This document shows, in pieces, positions 1-12,061 of a stretch of DNA of 64,000 nucleotides. Position numbers and translations under genes: made by a program. Source of the DNA: Gamsiella multidivaricata (taxonomy: Eukaryota; Mortierellomycota; Mortierellomycetes; Mortierellales; Mortierellaceae); contig NW_026251768.1 in the NCBI RefSeq assembly GCF_025024155.1, positions 62,001 through 126,000 of the forward strand, read 5' to 3'. Position 1 is the stretch's first letter; each line of letters begins with the position of its first letter. A model generated the notes under the pieces. The model was given only the letters and a program-made list of their open reading frames with translations, did no database searches and was not told the DNA's origin.

Positions 1-64
<64 letters not shown>

Positions 65-125
65 CTCTTCCTCTTCTTCACTCTTCTTCTTCTTTTCTTT
101 CTTCTCTCTCTTTCTCTCTTCTCAT
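1..125. repeat. (TC)n microsatellite and pyrimidine-rich leader
   Basis: Positions 1-60 are an uninterrupted TC dinucleotide array that runs off the left edge. It grades into CT-rich sequence to about 125, just ahead of the thioesterase start codon at 198. Pyrimidine-rich stretches of this kind are common in fungal promoters and 5' leaders, so it probably lies in the promoter or 5' UTR of that gene. Confidence 0.9.
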
Positions 126-197
126 TCCACAGTCACGCCCCCCCTCACTCCCCACTCTTTGAATACCTTTGCATCCCTTGCTCATCTCTCATTCACC

Positions 198-1245
198 ATG
201 CCCATCTCTGCCCTCGCAACCGAAACCGCCCTCGCGCCTTCCGCCTCCATCAAGACCCTCGTCGAGGCCATCTCCAGGGAAGACTCCGTCGCCACCCCCC
301 TCACGACTGCCACGCCTGAACCCAGCGCACAGGAACAGCAACTCCAGCAACACCTCGAGGCCCTCGAGATCGTCCAGGCCCACGCCGCAGACACCGAGCA
401 CTGGAAGCGCCGTACCGCCTACTCTCTTGTCACGGACGATTACAGGATCCATCATCTCACCGCTGGAACCCTCCGTGGAGACGGCAAGCTCGGGGTCTCG
501 CCCGCACTGTTCCAGTCCAAGGACGAGCGCCACGTTATCTCTGTTCTCCATGTTGGCAAGTCCCTCTGTGGACACCCTAATATCGTCCATGGAGGGCTTT
601 TGGCAACTATGCTCGAGTAAGTGCCCAATACTCAATTCATTCTCTGTCATCCTCTTTGTTCAGCTGTATCTGCATATGCAAACACATGGATCCAGATTCT
701 TTCTTATTCTAAACTCGACGTTTGCTGCATTTCCTTTCTTTGTTCTCTTTTAGTGAAATCACTGCCATGACTGTAAGTGCCTCTCTGCTCCTTTCTTTCT
801 CATTGATCGGTAATCAGGAACATTGAACACGACAATATGTGAATATGTGTGACAGGAACAATTCCCCTCGATCCGACCGATCTCTCCGCCCACGTTACTT
901 TACTGAACGAACACACCGATTTTGAACCTCACTCTTTTCTCTTCTTTTCTTCTTTTCTAGGCCATCCCCAATCTCCCCGGAAAGACTGGCTTCACCGCGA
1001 ACCTGAACATCAACTATCGCCACCCATGCATTGCGGACCAGTTCATCGTTGCTCATTCTGAGGTCACCTCGGTCGAGGGTCGTAAGGCCTTTGTGAAGGC
1101 CACCTTAAAGACCATCGAGGGCACCCTTTTGGCCGATGCTACCGCCCTCTTTATCGCCCCCAAGGTCCCTGTCTCCGAGATCACGGAGCAACTGACCCAA
1201 GCAAAGACCTCCCCTAAGCTTGTAGAGTCCGAGGTGCAGGCATAG
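198..1245 (+). CDS. PaaI/THEM4-like hotdog-fold thioesterase
   Basis: Three exons (198-616, 754-772, 961-1245) encode about 240 residues. The first 90 residues are low-complexity and Ala/Glu/Gln-rich. The hotdog domain follows, with the active-site helix motif HPNIVHGGLLATMLDE near residue 130; the HGG and the Asp, which is split across intron 1, are typical of PaaI/THEM4 acyl-CoA thioesterases. The strand that follows (TGFTANLNINYRHPC) is also typical. Family knowledge suggests hydrolysis of an acyl-CoA thioester; the substrate cannot be read from the sequence. The second exon is only 19 nt but keeps frame across both junctions (GTAAGT donors, TAG acceptors). I chose ATG 198 because the frame upstream has only a non-ATG start. 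Confidence in the family is high, in the exact role low. Confidence 0.85.
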
Positions 1246-1711
1246 AAAAAAAGAAGTACTGCACCGACAACCAACGATTTCTCTCTCCCCTCTCTTTTAA
1301 ACAAATGTAAATGTGTATAAATATATACATACTTGTATTCACATAATATCCCACGCCCTCTGCCAGTTCTGCTAACCGGCTAACCGGATCAGGCCACACG
1401 CCTCTCTTTCTGCAATCCCAAATGATTCAATACAATCATGTTCGAGTGAATGAATAAATTGCCATGGCGAAAATGGTTTACTTTATTGTGTGAATTGTGT
1501 CATGTCTGATCGCTTTCCCCCTCCCCCCTCTTCTGCCTGTGCATTTTTGGTGGTGCTGTCGACTGCTGCGCTTTTTTTTCCTTTTTTTTTTTCCTTTTTC
1601 TCTTTTTTCTTATTTCTCTCACTTCAGTGAATGGTGATGGTACGAATGCCAAAGGGACTGTACAAGGGCATCTATCTCATTCTTTCCTCTTCATCGATCC
1701 AACCATCCTTT
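1246..1711. other. intergenic region between convergent genes
   Basis: This holds the 3' ends of the thioesterase gene (+) and the SIP5 gene (-). It is AT-rich, with T tracts at about 1570-1615 and AATAAA-like words near 1453. I see no gene in it. Confidence 0.6.
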
Positions 1712-4082
1712 TCAAACAGTTTCAGGCGAATTCGTCGCTTCCTCCTGTGGCCGATGCTTGGGCCCCCCAGTAGTCTCGACTGCAGTCGGTCGTGGTATAG
1801 GGACAGCCGCAAATCGAATCGCACGGTTATGCAATAGCTCTGGTCTGTCCTGGTCACTCTCAGACCCACTCTCGTTCTCACTCCTACTGCTGCTCGAACT
1901 GTCGTCGTGCCCATCCCCGTCCCTTCTCGCTCTCGTGCCCCGCGGTCCGCCTTGGGCTGTCGTCGGGGTCGAGAAGGATGTTGAGGGTGGCGCAAGCGGA
2001 GACGACAGCGGAGACCTGGTGATCGTGGTCTGTGCTCTCTCTGTGCCGCCGGATCGAGAGCCCAGACCAGGTGACAGGGCATTCGCATTTCCAGCCGCAT
2101 TCCCGCTCGCAGCTCCTGCATTAGTTGCAGACGCTGCTGCAGCCTCTCTAGCCAGTCGATCATGTTCATCCTGGAGACTCTGTCGCATCGCTTCCATGAT
2201 CATCAGTTCTTCCAGGTCGGTGCCCATGTTTCTCATCACTGTCAAATAGCCATTGTAATCTGCGGCGGCCGCAGATGAGTTGGATCTCCTCGAGGTGGTT
2301 CCCTGTCTGCCCACAGCGAGGCGTCGACCCAGTGCAAACGTCGCGTTCATTGTGGACGATGTTGAAGCACGTCGTGATCCTGGCTGTCGCTGTGCTGCTG
2401 CCAAAATCCTGCGATTCCAGTCTGGACGAAGTTCATCTGCAATAACGAGTAACAATGAAAAAAAAAAAAAAAAAAAAAAAAAGGACGTCAGTCAATCGTC
2501 TTTCGGAATCAAGAGAAAATTGATAACCGGCAGCACAACATGGTGACATTGGTTTACCTGCAGTCACCACTTCGGAACTCTTGTGGCTAGTGCTTCTGCG
2601 ACGGACCGATGGTGACGATGGGCTTTGGATCTCTGGCGTCCTTTCGATAGAGTTGCTTGAGGATGAGTTAGACATGGAGGTACCCCCGACCGTCTTTTTG
2701 GGACGAACGAGGAGGAAAAGCGCACAGGAACAATTACCGGAGAGAACGTTAAAGGCACGTTAGCATTTGATAATCCGCTTCTAGTGCATGGTGCATGCGT
2801 CGTTCTTTCTTCATTGCCTGGCCCTTTGGTCTGTCCGCTTTAAATAGCACCCAGGGCCATTTCAGTAACAGCAATTACAGTATGACAACAACATCAACAA
2901 CTGCTAGTGCCACAAAAGTGACAGAGGAGAAGGGAAAGACACACACAAAAAGGGTCAGAGGCAAGTCACTAAGCAAAAAGAGTCATTTACCGTTTGGCCA
3001 GCCGAGGACGACGAGGATGCGGGAGGCGAGGAAAGGAGGCCGCTGGGCAGGAGGGCTAGGGAATAGATGACGCCAAAGTTGGGTTCGACACAGTAAGGGC
3101 AGGCGGGGGATTCGGTCGGTGCGCTCTCCAGGCGCTTGATTTGTACGAAGCACTCGGTGCACATGGGCTTGTCGCAACACCGCGTGCGGTTGATGTTGCG
3201 GGGATAGTACTACAACAATCACCAGCCAAGTCAGTCAAATTAGTCAGTCAGTCAGTCAGTCAGTCAGTCAGTCAGCACATCGTCTGTCACCCTCTGTCCG
3301 TCAGGGGCGAGGCCATTTAGACAGACCGGGTGGGTGAACCAGTCAAGCAACACGAAACAAAATGGCTTTGCTGAGAGCCCCATGGTTCAATGATACATGA
3401 TGGGTGCTCACGGTGTTGAGGTCATTGTGCTCTCAAACGTGCACCCGCCCCACGCACGCAAGTGCCAAAAGAAATATCTTTATATATGTAAAAAAAAAAA
3501 AGGGCTGACGATAAAGACGTCGGCACAGCGGAAAAAAAAAAAAAGGCAGCAGGGCCGAAGGGATTTAAAGTATCAAAACATATAATGGGCAGATGATACG
3601 ACGCAGGTCCACGAGTGTCCACAGTAAGAGGAAGAAGGCTATGATTATTTCGGCATGAAGTGTGGAAGAAAAAGTTTTCTTACCAAGAAACAAATGGGAC
3701 ATTCGATCGCGCCTTGGTAAAGTCGCCTCATTTCACGCTCTGCTTCTGACATGCGATGTTGTTGGTGGTGGTGGGGATGGTGATGAGGAGCAGTGCCTGC
3801 TGTCGTTGTTGCCGTTGCTGTGTTCGTGTTGAGGATTGGAGTGGTAGTAGTGTTGCTAGCTCTGTTGAGCTGCTGCTGTTGCTGCTTCTCCTTTTCCTCC
3901 TGAGCATCCTCGCTATCGTCCCAGTCATCGAGGCCCTTGTAGAAGGGGGCCAGCTTGCGCTGTAGAATAAGTCGTTGCACAATCCGGAAGTCATAGTCTT
4001 GTGGGCCAGAGTAGACGCCGTGGGGCAGCAGTGCGCCTCCATCGATGTGGTCGGCCTTTTCCTTTGTGGTGGTATTTCCCAT
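1712..4082 (-). CDS. SIP5: SIP5 homologue, RING-like zinc-finger protein
   Basis: Four exons on the minus strand (4082-3684, 3209-2991, 2693-2558, 2436-1712) give about 492 residues, and phases agree at all three introns. The N-terminus starts MGNTTTKEK, a likely myristoylation context. The SIP5 signature follows ([27 protein letters not shown]), then Gln-, Thr- and His-rich low complexity. A Cys-rich RING-like domain covers about residues 128-172: ECPICFL at the end of exon 1, then CC, MCTECF and CPYC in exon 2, ending [11 protein letters not shown] second conserved block ([20 protein letters not shown]) lies in exon 4. Yeast Sip5 was described as a partner of the Snf1 kinase and the Reg1/Glc7 phosphatase; ubiquitin-ligase activity is possible but unproven. 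The gene is divergent from the threonine aldolase. Intron 1 carries an AGTC repeat. Confidence 0.88.
2459..2482. repeat. homopolymer A/T tract in SIP5 intron 3
   Basis: About 24 A on the + strand form the poly-T tract upstream of the exon 4 acceptor of the minus-strand SIP5 gene. This is consistent with an expanded polypyrimidine tract. Confidence 0.85.
3242..3275. repeat. (AGTC)n tetranucleotide microsatellite
   Basis: About eight tandem AGTC units lie in SIP5 intron 1, roughly 35 nt upstream of the exon 2 acceptor on the minus strand. It is likely a length-variable marker and has no coding role. Confidence 0.9.
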
Positions 4083-4845
4083 GCTGCGGAGATGGACAAG
4101 AGCGAGTGCGATAATGAACACTAAAACGAGTTGGCGGGAGAGGAGGGGGGAGGAGGGAAAAGAAGAAGGAAAGAAGGACCGGTGGAAGAAGAAGGGCGAT
4201 GGGAGAGGAAGGAGGGGAGGAGAAGATAAAGAATACAAATGTGAGCGGCAGAAAAACGAAAGCTGCAAACAGAATGACGAGCGACAAAGCGATATCCACA
4301 TGAATGAGTGAATGAATAAATGGGAGTGGCCAGCCCCTTGGCCCACCGACATCTGCACATTTGGGTACCTATTTCACCGGGGGCCCAGGGATCTCCCCGG
4401 GATCCCCAGGGTCTCTGGGCTGTCACCGGTCACGTGGCTGGGTACAATAGACACGCCTTCGTCCAGCAGACCATGTGCGTGCTCCTGTTGGCCGTGTGTT
4501 GTCCCTATGTGATGTTTTCGTATGTCCTCTCACATGCTCGTTTCAGCCAGGAAACGGACGAATGTCCCAATCCTGCTATACTTCGCCGCGGTGGTTGCTG
4601 TGAAATGTGCCATGGTGGATGATAGCACCAAAGGGATGCACCGCCGGCATGAAGAACCATGGCAACGAGAACGACAAAGGGGACCCAGAACAGTGCCAGT
4701 CCACAGCAGTCTGCTGTCGGACTGAAATGTGAAAAATGCAAGCCCGAATAAGCCCAGTTGGTCCCTGCCCCGATCTAATGCTTCTGCAATTAAACTCCTC
4801 CCCATCATCCATCATCGGCATCACTTGTCGACCGTACTCATCACG

Positions 4846-6240
4846 ATGACCATGCACATCCCCACTCGCTTCAGTCCCGTCTTTACAAGGCGCTCTTTCC
4901 TCGTGCCCTCTCGCACAAGGGTTGCACACATCCTGGCCTCTTGTTCTCTACACTCCGTCCTTAATACCCCATGTGCCACCCCCGCCCCTTCGTTTTCTAC
5001 CCTATCCTCTTCTCCTTCTTCTCAAAGAACAGTAGCTGACTTCCGAAGCGATACTCGCAAGTGCCTAAATCAAACGACTGCTAGCATACACTGAATTCAC
5101 TGAATTCTGTGAACTAATAGCCTCACTACCCCTTCTTTTTCGTCGACAGTAACGCGCCCAACCGACGAAATGTTTGCGGTCATGCAGGGGGCCTCGCGTG
5201 GCGACGACGTCTACGAGGAAGACGATTCTGTCCAATCGCTCGAAGCTCATGTTGCCAATCTCACAGGACACGAGGCCGGACTCTTCTGTGCCTCCGGGAC
5301 CATGACCAACCAGCTTGCCTTCCGTGCCTCACTCCTCACCCCGCCTGCATCGATCCTGTGTGACACCCGATCGCACGTGTTCAGATACGAGGCCGGTGGG
5401 CTCGCGTCCCATTCGAGCGCGACTGTCTATCCTGTAGAGGCCATTGCCACGCAGGGACACCACCTCACAGTCCAGGACCTCGAACGCGAATTCATATCCG
5501 ACGATGAAGACGTTCACATGGCTCCAACACGCTTGATCTCGCTCGAAAACACACTGAGTGGAACAGTCATGCCTCTGCAAGAGATCCAGAACATCCGTCG
5601 GTTCGCCAAGGAACGGAATGTGCGTCTGCATCTGGATGGCGCCCGAGTATGGAATGCAGCCGTAGCAGAGGGATGCAGACTTAAGGATATCACCAGCGAG
5701 TTTGACACTGTCTCTCTCTGTGTCTCCAAGGGCATTGGTGCACCCATCGGCAGTGTCCTGGTCGGCGACAAGGGATTGATCAAGAAGGCACGACACTTTC
5801 GAAAGATGTTTGGCGGTGGATGGAGACAGGCCGGTGGACTGGCCGCTGCAGCACATTGGTGCATTGAAAATGTCTGGCCCACCATGAAGGAAACACATAC
5901 ATTGGCGAAACATCTGGCAGAGGGACTCGAACGAGAGGGGCGTGGGGCCAAGGTCTACATCCCTGTGGAGACCAACATGGTGTTCCTGGATCTGGCTGGC
6001 TCAGGAATTCGGCTGAGCGAGCTGAGTAGGCGGCTAGAGGCCGAGAAGGGAATCAAGATCGGCAATAGTAATGCCCCAGAGACCCAGACACAGGTCAGAT
6101 TGGTCCTACACTGGCAGATCTCTAAGCAGGCAGTTGACGATTTTGTGGAAGTGGTCAAGGATATGGCTTCCACGACAACTACACCAGCCATGGAGACCCT
6201 TGGACAGGATCGTAACAAAGCAGCGTACGGCAGTCGATAA
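4846..6240 (+). CDS. GLY1: L-threonine aldolase (PLP-dependent)
   Basis: Two exons (4846-5056, 5150-6240) encode about 433 residues. Threonine aldolase cleaves threonine or allo-threonine to glycine and acetaldehyde. Family signatures are plain: DFRSDTLTRPTDEMF across the intron, DDVYEEDDSVQSLE, the Asp-containing LHLDGARVWNA that binds the PLP ring nitrogen, and SLCVSKGIGAPIGSVL with the Schiff-base Lys. The N-terminal 60 residues are rich in Arg/Ser/Thr and poor in acidic residues, which suggests a mitochondrial presequence; yeast Gly1 is cytosolic, so localisation is inferred. The intron has no GT donor that keeps frame. The only join restoring the conserved block uses a GC donor (GCAAGT at 5057) with acceptor CAG at 5147-5149. 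It is divergent from SIP5. Confidence 0.93.
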
Positions 6241-7485
6241 AGACAGAGGCGCCGCATGACAAACATAGCAATATATTACAGACTAGACGGTATATAACAT
6301 AGATTGAACATGAGATGACTATCCGCCAGTTATTTCGCATGCCAATTCAGGAACATTCAGGGCCAATGGCCGTTATCGGTCCTCAGTAAACGATCCACTC
6401 TTGCTCACTCTTGTGGGTAAACTGCTCCAAACCCCTAAGACGCACACGCGCCGTAATTCACTTTTCTATAAAGTAATGCCTGCAGTTCACTCGCGGCACG
6501 TTACTAGATCGCGATGTATGCATGCATGCATGTCATCCGAGACATCTTCAATAGTAAATGCTTTTTTTTTTATTGACTTTGGCGTCAACACAACAGACAA
6601 AGGGCTCAGCCTCTTCTCGTCCTCCTTCCTTGCAAGTCCAGAAAAATCGCCATTGATTATTGTCAGGATAAAGCGACTTGGTCGCGTCTTTTGTCTGATA
6701 CCCCAAGGGACATTGTCCGGTACTGCGCCCTGCATCATTCTGCACTCTGCATTGTTCGCTGATGTCTGGAGACTTCTGTTCTGTTCAGAACACACGAACC
6801 ATTGCTGTTGGCACTCATGATCACTCACAGTGTCGACGTCGCTTTCTGCGTTAGAGCGCGACGCAAGAAGAATTTAGAGCATTAAAGGGAATGTACGTCA
6901 GTCATCTGGAGAGAGGGACCGTGGCGAATATCATCTATCGTCGTCAATCGAGGGGGAAAGTACACTTCAGTCCTGTAATGAGGGCCTGGACTCGACTGAA
7001 CGACGACATCTGTCTGCATACTGACCGTCAATTCTTCTTGACCATCTTAGGACTTGCGCAAAGTTCGAAACGGCCGCCCCAGGATTGTCTTTAAGCGTGC
7101 TTAGTAGTTACTCGTAGTGCCGTAATATATTGTCCATCTGCAAATGAAAAAAACCGGCGATGTTTAACAGGCATTTGGATAGGTATATATTTCTAAATGG
7201 AATTGAAAAACCCATGTGGAGGGTTAAATGCACCTTGAGTGTGTCAGTTTCGCACCATGTGTTTTTTAGATTTTCCCCAATGAAGCTGAAAAAAAGGGGA
7301 AACGGGGGGTCTGATTGGCCGGCACAAACATGCAAGGGCACCGTTAAGCTGGTGCGTGGCAGACTGAGGGTCGACAAACCTGCTCATAACTGCTCTCACT
7401 TGGCCCTGTGAACAGAAAAAAAAATTCATCATCGCCCTCATTCCAATTCTACATCTCATTCAGCACCTACACCACAGCATCACCA
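6241..7485. other. intergenic, no supported gene
   Basis: About 1.2 kb separates the threonine aldolase and EHD genes. It holds short alternating words such as the TGCATGCATGCATG palindrome near 6517 and several homopolymer runs. Small open frames here show no family motif. The EHD promoter and leader should lie at the right end. Confidence 0.5.
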
Positions 7486-9574
7486 ATGGATCCCAGCGAC
7501 ACCAAGGCCACCTCAATCTCCTCGGACTTTGAGGTCGCCTCGCTCAAGAACCCCGACTATGTGAGGAAGTTTGACCGGGTTATTGACGACCTCCAGGATG
7601 TGTACTCTCATAAAATCCGTCCGCTCGAGAAGGCCTACAACTATGAGCACTTCTCGTCCTCGGCACCCCTGGGTAACGACGACATTGCTGCCAAGCCCAT
7701 GGTCCTCCTGATCGGACAGTACAGCACGGTATGACTCCTCAATTGGTCTCAATTGCTATTAGCAACAAGCAGTGCTGCTTCAATTGCTTCCTCTGGCAAC
7801 GAGTATTATCACTTTAATTAGTCTCTTTTGCTACCGGCTGTAAGCATTTACCACCTCAATTGGAATAGGAGCAGATGCATTGCTTGCGAATCTGACCCAT
7901 TTTCCTTTGACATCGCTTTTTGCAATAGGGTAAAACGACGTTTATCAACTCGCTCCTGAAGAAGTCGTATCCCAGCTCACACATCGGAGTCGAGCCAACG
8001 GTACGTCCAGCTCCATCTTTCTCGCCTTCAATTGCTTGCTCTCACCATGTCCAATGAAGACAACATCTTGGCAGCATCTAACCTATACTACTCAACTGCA
8101 TGAACCACAACACAAACAATGGGGTTGTAATCAACATTTTATCCAACAACTACAACATGGCGACACTGCAGACGGACCGATTTGTGGCGGTCATGGACAA
8201 CCCGACGGAGAGAGTTATCCCAGGAAACGCAGCGGCAGTTAGTTCAGCCTTGCCCTTCAAGGGTCTCGACAAGTTTGGACAGGCATTCCTGTCCCGCTTC
8301 CAGGTCTCGCAGACGCCGTCCCCAGTCCTGCAGAACTTTACTATTGTCGACACCCCGGGTATTCTTTCCGGAGACAAGCAGCGCGACCGTGGATACGACT
8401 ACACATCTGTAATCGAATGGTTTGCAGAACGCGCGGACCTTGTCCTCTTGCTCTTTGACTCACACAAATTGGATATCTCGAACGAGCTCAAGGCTGCGAT
8501 CCATGCACTCAAGGGACATGAGGAGAAGGTCCGGGTGGTCCTTAATAAGTCCGACATGGTTAACCAGCAGCAGTTGATGAGGGTGTAAGTTTGTTCATGG
8601 GCAAGGGATCGTCTATTCAATATCACTTTATCTCTTGGAAATTAGATACCATTGCCTCGACTCAAATATTTTTATTATTTTCCCTGCACAGGTATGGCGC
8701 ATTGATGTGGTCACTCGGCAAGGTCGTCCACTCACCCGAGGTGATGCGCGTGTACCTTGTCTCGATCTGGCTGGAGAAGCCCGCGAATGCCTTTGACGAC
8801 TGCCGAGCACTGCTTGACTCTGAAAAGAACGATCTGCTGCAGGATCTACAGCAGCTGCCCATCAACGCCGCCATCCGCAAAGTGAACGAGATCGTGAAGC
8901 GAGCCCGTCTTGCTCGAGTGCACGCATTGATTGTGGCCCACTTGCGTGAGCAGATGCCATCGTTCTATGGCAAGGCTGCGGCATTGAAACAACTTTCCGA
9001 GAACCTGCCACAGGAGTTTAAGATCGTGTCCAAAAAGTACCGTCTCCCCATGGGCGACTTTCCGGATATTGAAAAGTTCAGGGAGGGGCTTATTGGCATG
9101 AAGTTCGAACAGTTTGGCGCCCTGAATGAGAAGCTGCTCCTGGCTTCTGATGAGGTAAAAGATGCTTCTGTTTTGGAATAGAAAAAAAAGAAAAAGAAAA
9201 GTTGTTGTTTGATGCAATCTCTAACGCGTTGTATTGTTCTAACGTTCATCTAGGCATTGGGCACAGACCTTCCAGAGCTGTTGCAGCGTCTGCCACATCA
9301 TTCTTCGTTTACAGGAACAACGGCAAAGCCGCAGATGGATTCAGAGGACGAGGATGATTCGGAAGGGCGTCCTCTCAAGCGGGGCCTGTCACGGTTGGGC
9401 ACACGGTCGAGATATGCACCCGTGAAACCGGAGCGGGATGTTTCTGCGATCGTGTACAACATTGTGCTTTTCACACTTGCGCTGTTCTTTGCGACGGTTG
9501 TCGGCGGTGCGATTTCGATGAAGATGGGCTGGGTCGATGGCATGGGTCCATTGATCGAGCTCTTGCGGCCTTGA
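7486..9574 (+). CDS. EHD/dynamin-like ATPase with C-terminal membrane segment
   Basis: Five exons (7486-7728, 7929-8000, 8172-8584, 8692-9154, 9254-9574) give about 503 residues with consistent phases. The G domain is clearly EHD type: VLLIGQYSTGKTTFI (P-loop, split by intron 1), the GVEPTTD switch, VDTPGILSG, and NKSDMV. WFAERADLVLLLFDSHKLDI and YGALMWSLGKV with the following helical region also match EHD1-4. EHD proteins bind ATP and scaffold tubular membranes in endocytic recycling. Animal EHDs end in an EH domain that binds NPF motifs. Here the last exon instead has an acidic stretch, an Arg/Lys-rich stretch and one hydrophobic helix at about residues 463-484, then about 20 residues to the stop. 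That makes it a tail-anchored or membrane-spanning variant. Membrane remodelling is the likely role; its compartment is unknown. Confidence 0.9.
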
Positions 9575-10534
9575 TCCCCCATTGCACATAGAAGATGGAT
9601 TGTGATATTATATACAAAATATAATTATTCTTTTACTAATGCATCTGTGGATTGATATATGAAGGAGAGAAAGAATGGGGAGAGGTTAGATAAGAGAACA
9701 ATATGTGTCTTTGATTGCTGACCAACCAGGCACGGGCGACTTTTTTTTTTTTTTTTAAGCGCAGAAAGTTCATGGGAACTCAACTGCCATTTTTGGTGAA
9801 CAAAGTGTTCTTTGCTCCGATCACTTGGACAGCATGCCAGTTGGTATTTTCAATCAGCCGCAAGCATGAACTATTCGAGAACGAGGACTGATTTTTTTTT
9901 TTTTTATTTGCGGGTAGCGCAAATTATCGTCATCGGTGGTCGGGGAATGAGTGGGATGATGTACATTGGACAAGGCAGCCGTTCAACGGCCATCCCTTGC
10001 ACCTCACTAATATTGTTGGCTGTTTACGCGGGTGCTCTCCGATCGGAGGGGAAGGTGTATGCGATGCACAATTCTATTCGCGCGATCACCCACAGACATT
10101 TTGACGGGAGGTGTGGATGTAAACGAGTGTTGTATGGATGAATAATCGACTGAATTGTGTGGGTTTGAATGGAAAAGGGCGAAAAGTGCGTTGTCTGGTG
10201 TTGTGCGCGAGTGCGAAAGTGTGTGAGTGAGGAAACGAGCGGGTCCGTTCATTTTCATTCGGCATATGATATGACGCTCTGCCGCCTTAATAATGATAAA
10301 AAAGACGATCGACCACGTATTCGGTTGCACGGGGCTGTTTCCGGTCCCTGTACGTCGTTATGTCACCGTCCGTTTGTCTCTTGACGAATACAAAAAGGCA
10401 CCATTCCTTCTCTCCATCCTTTCGAACTTTACATTCATTTTTAACCAGGCCAACTCAACCAACTCAGCCAACTACCACCAACCACCAACCACCAACAACC
10501 ACCAACCACCAACAACCAACAACCAACAGTAACA
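9575..10534. other. intergenic region and glutathione peroxidase leader
   Basis: There are T tracts near 9742 and 9892 but no convincing gene. The last 90 nt (about 10447-10530) are an unusual leader built of AACCACC/CAACAA repeats that runs directly into the ATG at 10535. It is nearly free of G and so probably unstructured, as in many efficiently translated fungal mRNAs. Confidence 0.6.
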
Positions 10535-11322
10535 ATGGCTACCCCCAACTTTTTCGCTCTTAGCGCCAAGGACAAGAAGCACGAGGAGATCTCGATGAAG
10601 CAGTTCGAGGGCAAGGTCGTCCTCGTCGTCAACGTCGCGTCCAAGTGCGGCTTCACCAAGCAGTACGCTGGTCTCGAGGAGCTCTACAAGAAGTATAAGG
10701 ACCAGGGCTTTGTCATCATTGGATTCCCCTGCAACCAGTTCGGTGGTCAGGTACGATACATTCCTCCTCTTTTTACTACTTGTTTTTTCAATGCTATTGA
10801 TGCTGCTGCACTTTCTCGCCGGTCGCAGTCTGAACTTCACACTGCTTCCTCTTCGTTACAGGCGGTTACATCTTGCTAACAAGCATTCTCTCTTGGTCTT
10901 ACTTTTCTTGTGCAATGGGTTTGGCTCAATTTAGGAACCCGGGGACAATGACGGTAAGCCAACACAACAGGATTCCTTTATTTGACATAATGGACAAGTT
11001 GATAAGTTGGCAGTGCACCAAATGAGACCAAAAGTACTCATGCGCATTTTTTTTTCTTTGTATCTCAGAGATCGAATCGTTCTGCCAGGTCAACTTCGGA
11101 GTGACTTTCCCCTTGATGGACAAGGTTGATGTTAACGGCGACAATGAGGATCCCGTCTATACCTACTTGAAGTCGCAGAAGAAGAGCCTCATGATGGCTC
11201 GCATCAAGTGGAACTTTGAAAAGTTCTTGATCGCCAAGGATGGCACCGTGTATGAGCGTTACGCTTCTACCACCGCCCCCGAGTCCATTGCCAAGGATGT
11301 CGAGAAGTTGCTCAAGGCTTAA
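10535..11322 (+). CDS. glutathione peroxidase / thiol peroxidase (Hyr1/Gpx3-like)
   Basis: Three exons (10535-10750, 10935-10953, 11069-11322) encode about 162 residues, the usual length of non-selenium GPX enzymes. The peroxidatic Cys38 sits in NVASKCGFT. Cys66 and the catalytic Gln72 are in [13 protein letters not shown], the probable resolving Cys84 is in [11 protein letters not shown], and the Trp/Asn of the catalytic tetrad are in KWNFEKFLI. Family knowledge says such fungal enzymes reduce peroxides using thioredoxin and can act as redox sensors. There is no signal peptide. The middle exon is a 19-nt micro-exon that encodes EPGDND; without it the catalytic loop is lost. Confidence 0.94.
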
Positions 11323-12061
11323 AGGCACTTTTTTTTTTCCACTTGACAACAGGAAGGCATACGGGGCATCAATTGGGCTATACTCTTATCGCAATAGCAC
11401 ATCCTTTTATTTGTAAATAAACATTGTAATAAAAAGAATTGGTTCTCTTGAAGCACATCTGCACTTTCAGCTACCGCGTTGCCTCTTCTATCTTGAAGAA
11501 GCAACTGCGTAATGCTTCTCCTGGTCGCATCGTGCTGTATCCAATATGGATGCAACTGCTGCCCCGTTGGTTGTAATTGTTTGGTTTACGAGTAAGGATA
11601 GAAGGATGTGCCAAAATGCTAAATTCCAATCCAGCTGTTGTGAAAATTGCAACCGGGTCGGACTCATAGCCTGGCATGGTTTGATCTACCAGATCCCAAC
11701 AATGTCCGGCGGGTGTGTCCCTTGCGGGAACAACACCCTACCAGCCGAGCGACAGTGATCCAGTGAAGATGATCATAGTACAGCATCAAGGGGACAGGAT
11801 GGTGAGAGATCAGTCGATGCTGTTGCGTGCTGCTTTATATAACCTGCTGCAATTAAGGGCTTGTTGTTTTGTTGCAAAATGCCTTTCTGAGAACACGAGG
11901 GCTAAAAAACCGTATTTTTTCTTCTGTCATCGTTGGGAAACCCCATCCTGCCTGCACCTTCGAACACCCGACATATCCGTCCGTTCAGCCCACATTCGCG
12001 CCACCAAAACAACACCCGCCCAGCCAACAGGAGCCTCGATACTCCAACCACAACCCAGTAC
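11323..12061. other. intergenic, no supported gene
   Basis: This includes the 3' UTR of the peroxidase gene (AATAAA-like AAATAAACATTG near 11416) and the promoter of the RsfS-like gene. Open frames here are short and without motifs. Confidence 0.5.

Noticed and set aside
189..650. Minus-strand 153-codon open frame opposite the thioesterase
   Set aside because: It overlaps exon 1 of a clear thioesterase; composition mirrors the coding strand and no motif is present.
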